DNA from: Lutjanus erythropterus
Taxonomy: Eukaryota > Chordata > Actinopteri > Lutjaniformes > Lutjanidae
NCBI GenBank assembly: GCA_020091685.1
Contig: CM034607.1
Location: forward strand, 17,475,221 to 17,539,220
Direction of reading: 5' to 3'
Length of the DNA: 64,000 bases
Under the pieces are notes generated by a model that had not been told where the DNA came from, made no database searches, and saw only the letters and a list, made by a program, of their open reading frames with translations. Below are positions 59,819 through 64,000 of the stretch, piece after piece. The position numbers and the translations under genes were made by a program. The first letter of the stretch is position 1; the number at the start of each line of letters is the position of its first letter.

Positions 59819-61364
59819 CACTCTTAGAAATAAGTGTTCCAAAATGTTCTTCCTGAAGGGGTGGGGTTCTACCCAGACTATTGCTTCTGAAGAACACTTT
59901 TTTTTAAGATTGATATCAAGGGTTCTTTGCAAAATGTTGCAATGTTGTCTCATCTGTAGAGTATAACTTGGTTCTTTGTAGAGCCCTCTGAAGATAACGC
60001 CTTAAACCTTATTTAAAAAGGGGTATTTCTAGAACTCTCTGAGTGGGTTCTAGACTCTAAACTCTTGGAAAGTGGAAAGATTCTGGATAGAACCTCCAGT
60101 GAGGGCCCTGGGTGGAACCATTACATCTTAGAAGGGTTCTCTGTAGAACCTCTCATCTAGACCTTTTCCACCAACATGCAACCAGCCCTGTTCCGGTTCC
60201 TAATTTTGAACCATCTGGAGCATTTCCACCAAATATAAAGTCGTTCAGAACCCACAGCCAAGTCGGTTTCCAGCAGAAACCTGAAAATAGCAGGTTTTTC
60301 TTGGGAACCAAAGTCAACATGTCATATTCTATAGGTCTTTGTGACATCCTTGATTACTGTGGTTGCTTTTGAAACACAGGCAGGTTTACTAAGTAGAATA
60401 AAGGTTCCAAGAATTTTGAACAGAGCTATTTTGGTGGAAACTGGTTCTAGATGAAACCCTTGGAATATAAAAGGGTCCTTGTTAGATCCTCATGGAAGGG
60501 TTAGTAGTGTGATTCAAGGGATTCTTATGTTAGGTTCTTAGTAGACCCACCTGGAAGTGCTATAGGTGGAACCCTAACAAAGGGTTCTACCAGGGCCCAT
60601 TTCCACCAGGTAAGCTCTAGTTCCGTTAAAGTGAACAGTTTTGAATTGTAATCAAGAATCATCATCAACAGAGGGAGTTGCAGAATGTGCAACGACCTGT
60701 AGCACATGACATGCCCACTTTGGTTCCAGTTGAGAACCAACTTTTTTTTGGTTTTTGGGTAAACTAATTTGTTTTTGGTGGAAAAGCTTTGAAAGGTTCA
60801 GAATTAGGTGCATGAACCAGGGATGGTTCTTTTTTGGTAGAAAAGGCCTAATAGGGGGTTCTGGGTGGAATATTTTACAGATAGTTCTAGAGATAACCAT
60901 TTATGTTGAGTTATATGTAGAATCCTCTGAAAGTGCTTCAGCTGGAACCTTTATAAAGGGTTCTAGCATGGCCCATGTCCACCAAATAAGCTCTTGCTCT
61001 TGAACTGGTTCCATTCAAGATTCTTGGAACCCACATTTCCAAGAGTTTAGAGTGGGACCATGAACAGCGATGTCATCAACAGAGGGCGCTGCAGAATGCA
61101 CAACTTTTAGAATATGATGCACTCACTTTAATTTCCAAGCAAAACCTGCTACTTTTTGGTTTCAGCTGGAAACTAACTTTTCAGCTTCTGAACCAGTTTA
61201 ATTTTGGTGGAAATACTCTGAACAGGTCAGAATTACGTGCTTGAGCCAGAATGAGGCCAATTCCACGTAAGCGGAAAAGACCTACCAGGAACCAGAATGG
61301 TTTTCCAATGCAGACAAGTCGAAGAACCCTATGCGGTTCTAGTTAGCACTTTTATTTGAGAGTG
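59819..61364. mobile_element. TA-flanked inverted-repeat element (about 1.55 kb)
   Basis: The left terminus CACTCTTAGAAATAAGTG and the right terminus, whose reverse complement is CACTCTCAAATAAAAGTG, match in inverse. TA lies immediately outside both (59817-59818 and 61365-61366), fitting a Tc1/mariner-type target. The interior is packed with short palindromic GGTTCT/AGAACC units. It carries duplicated blocks: CATCAACAGAGGG...TGCAGAATG occurs near 60662 and 61075, and the PuCCTTTTCCACCAAC-type block near 60160 is an inverted relative of AGAAAAGGCC near 60840. No transposase ORF. Confidence 0.7.
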
Positions 61365-61819
61365 TAGCAGAGTTTGGGGCTGCACACATGGAGCAGACCA
61401 ACCTCAACATTGTGCTGCTCGGAGGAATGACACAACTGGGACAGACACACATGGAGATGAACACACACACAACTCATACTTTCTTTAACCCCTCACCCAC
61501 TCCCTCCCGTGCCCAGTGCCTGTCTCCCTCCCTGCCTCCCCCTCTCTTCTCTCCCATTCTCACTTTCTCTCTCGTCTAATTAACAGAATTCATTAATTAA
61601 GGCTCCATCTGACCGGCGTGTGAGAGGAAGGAGAGGAACACATGCTTTAATTAAACGTTGCTGCACATGTGCATACACATACATGCAGACACACTGTCAC
61701 TCATATACACACACACACACAGCGACACATACCAACACACAACGACACATTCAAATATGCCCCCACAGCTTCATCCTCCCACACACTCACACATCGATTT
61801 GCACATAAAGACATACATG

Positions 61820-61850
<31 letters not shown>
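61820..61850. repeat. (CA)n microsatellite
   Basis: About 14 CA units. Confidence 0.95.
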
Positions 61851-61853
<3 letters not shown>

Positions 61854-62689
61854 ACAGAGTCATGCACAATCACACACAAAACAAAGACACACATGCAAAT
61901 ATCCCTCTCCTGTGCTCGGCGGGGGGCATTCTGACAGGGCTTAGATGCCAGCCAATCAAACGCTCCCACTATGATTCATTGTTTAAGCAAACACTCCTGG
62001 CATCCATCAGCCACCATTCCAATATATTCACCGTCATACGTAGCGAATGGTGCATTTTTTTTTTTTTTTTTACTGTGAATGGCTCTGGGGCTTTGGAAGA
62101 CTCAGTGGCGTAGTATTGTCTCTGTGAGAACAGCCGATGGTGTGCGCCCGCCGCTCTCACATGATGATCTGTTGAATCTGTTTCACAAAGAACAGCTCAA
62201 GTATGAATGATGATATTCTTTGGAAAATTTTGATCTTGTGCATTTTTCATCTGCACACAAAAGTTTTTGGTGCTTACAAGAAAGGCAACAACAGCACAAC
62301 ACGCCACAGAGTGTATAATGCGCGAGACGAGAACCTGTCATTTTCCACTTTGGGCAGTTGGCCTGTTGTGCCGAGTCTGAGAGGAACAATCATTCTGTAC
62401 ATGGTAGCTGTACAGCATATCTATTCTCTTCCCATCTATCTCACTGCCACAAAGGCTTGCAGACTTACAGGCCTGCCAGCAGCAACCCTCAATGAGGAAC
62501 TAGACCCTGCGTGTGTGTGTGAGAGTGTGGATGTGTTTGTGCTTGCACGCATGTGTGTGTGTGTGTGTGTGTCTCTGAGTGTGCGCGTGTATGAGTGTGT
62601 CTTCCTGGGTGTGTTTGTAAAAGCACTCACTGAGCTCTAACGGGTGTGCAGTTGTTGCTAAGAGACAGGCAGCAGCACCGAAACAGCAT

Positions 62690-62912
62690 GGGGGGGTGTA
62701 AGGGAGGGAGGTGGGGGGGCATGTGGGGGGAGAGAGAAAGAGAGGTAGTGAGAGAGAGGTGGTGAGAGAGAGGGGAGGAGGGGGGAGCTCCACAGAGAGG
62801 TTTAGACAGATAAGAAGAAGAAGGGGGGATAAAACAGAGAGAGAGAGAGGGACAGAGAGGGAGAAAGTGTATGTGAGGCCAGGAGAGAAAGAGGTGGGGA
62901 GGGGGGGGAGGC
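62690..62912. repeat. Long polypurine tract
   Basis: About 220 bp of almost uninterrupted A/G on the plus strand, with many GAGA and GGGG runs and few pyrimidine breaks. Confidence 0.85.
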
Positions 62913-64000
62913 TGGGGTCCACAGAGACTGAGTGACACCGTGCAGAAACTCAGCTACCATCAGCCTCACGTTCCTCCACACCACCTCCACCCTGATGCAA
63001 CCTCAACCTGCAGCTTCAGCAGCCGTAAACATGCATACAACTCAAGAAAATCCACAACTTCTTAAGGTTGTCAAAAGTATTGACACTTCAATACTTTTTT
63101 GATACCACGTGTTTAAAATGAGACAATATCTGTTAATTATAGTATCAAAAGTACTGAGGTTATTAAAGATTTCAAGACCTCAGTTCTGGCTTTATTGTCC
63201 TGTCTGAAATTTGCAGAGAAAACCAGACAGTGTTCAGTGACTTTTTCTTCACCAGCACTATGTGCAGGGTGTTATTTAAAAAAAATTATCCTATTTTGTG
63301 TGTCTTTGGCTTTTCTTTTTGTCGTGATATCAAAAGAAGTATCAAGTATAATTTTTTATACTAGTTTTATACTAGTTTTTAAAATCCTGGCAGTGTTCAA
63401 CGTTAATGTTTTTTTCTTGAAGTTCATATTTACTTGCCCCTATACAATAATTGTCATCATTATATAAGTAAATTAAGCAGAAAATGGGCACAGAGTGTCA
63501 TAGATGCAAAGCAGCAAACATTCCTTCATCGAAATGGCATGACAGTACCCTCCCCTTCTGCCCAGAGATGAACTCGTTAACTGTGAAACAATTCGTTTAC
63601 TTCTTTTCTACCATTTGCCTGATCGGGCAAGTGACTTGCTAGATTTACCAGTCTGACGGGGCATCTCAATTGCCCCAGGCAAGTGGGCAGTCCTTATTGT
63701 TGAGCCCTGACTGATATTGTGTTGTCTGTACTTCTTCCAAAAAAACATCATCAGTCCAAAGAAAAAAAAAAAGAATCCAAAACAGTCAACAAAACTGCGA
63801 CTGTTTTCAAGCCATCCACAAGATGTTTTCAGTGTGTCATGTTCTGTTCCAAATCATAAACATCTGCCTGACTTTGTCCAAGATACATTTAACATTACAT
63901 GACATTAAGAGGATCACTTTAAAGTGGCCGATGCTATAATCAAATCAAATGCTTAACTATTAATAATGGGTGTATAGGAGTGTGGACCTATACAAGTTTT

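Larger units (their letters stand above)
61367..64000. other. Non-coding right flank
   Basis: No gene recognised. It holds CA/GT tracts (61700-61860, 62510-62620), a long purine tract and, from about 63060, AT-rich DNA with GTATTGACACTTCAATAC-like repeat debris. It may contain distal 5' non-coding exons of ahdc1. Confidence 0.35.

Noticed and set aside
59450-59953. 167-codon minus-strand ORF
   Set aside because: Runs through a GA-rich tract and into a transposable element; low-complexity translation only.
62500-62922. 140-codon minus-strand ORF
   Set aside because: Composed of pyrimidine tract and CA repeat; Ser/Leu/Pro and Thr/His runs with no domain.

Overview
The window is vertebrate nuclear DNA, almost certainly from a ray-finned fish and probably a percomorph teleost. 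The genes have GT-AG introns, the intergenic DNA is AT-rich with many short dinucleotide and tetranucleotide arrays, and the interspersed repeats are typical of teleosts: TTAA-flanked MITEs, hAT-like MITEs, an L2-like LINE with a (TGAT)n tail, and a tRNA-headed SINE. There is no bacterial, plasmid, phage or CRISPR content. Exon boundaries below were worked out by hand from splice consensus, reading-frame continuity and family resemblance. Every stated CDS joins to a whole number of codons.  Layout: cd164l2 (minus strand, 5 coding exons, 2373-5199, 154 aa); gpr3 (plus strand, single coding exon 13835-14827, with a non-coding leader exon ending at 12064); wasf2/WAVE2 (minus strand, 8 coding exons, 19177-29140, 490 aa, non-coding exon 1 near 31044-31140); a METTL24-like methyltransferase (minus strand, 5 exons, 33244-41584, 382 aa); ahdc1/Gibbin (minus strand, 3 coding exons, 48173-55836, 1535 aa, with an intron in the 3' UTR). 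Order and orientation match the human 1p36.11 block CD164L2-GPR3-WASF2-AHDC1 as I recall it. The exception is the METTL24-like gene, which I do not recall between WASF2 and AHDC1 in mammals.  The genes do not form a pathway: a sialomucin-like membrane protein, a constitutively Gs-coupled receptor, an Arp2/3 activator, a membrane-anchored putative methyltransferase and an AT-hook chromatin protein. cd164l2 and gpr3 are head-to-head; wasf2, the METTL24-like gene and ahdc1 share one strand.  Most of the remaining sequence is transposon debris. Three copies of one TTAA-flanked family lie within 8.5 kb around the 3' half of wasf2, one of them interrupted by a LINE and a SINE. Three copies of a second, fold-back family occur. 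A hAT-like MITE in the METTL24-ahdc1 interval keeps a perfect 8-bp target duplication. Another hAT-like MITE in ahdc1 intron 1 carries a SINE with a 16-bp duplication. I found no clearly new biological system. The points most worth a second look are the paired CREs and overlapping uORF at gpr3, the extra methyltransferase gene, the introns splitting the ahdc1 coding region, the splice donor 6 nt after the ahdc1 stop, and a microsatellite-like His/Thr/Asn-rich coding block in ahdc1.
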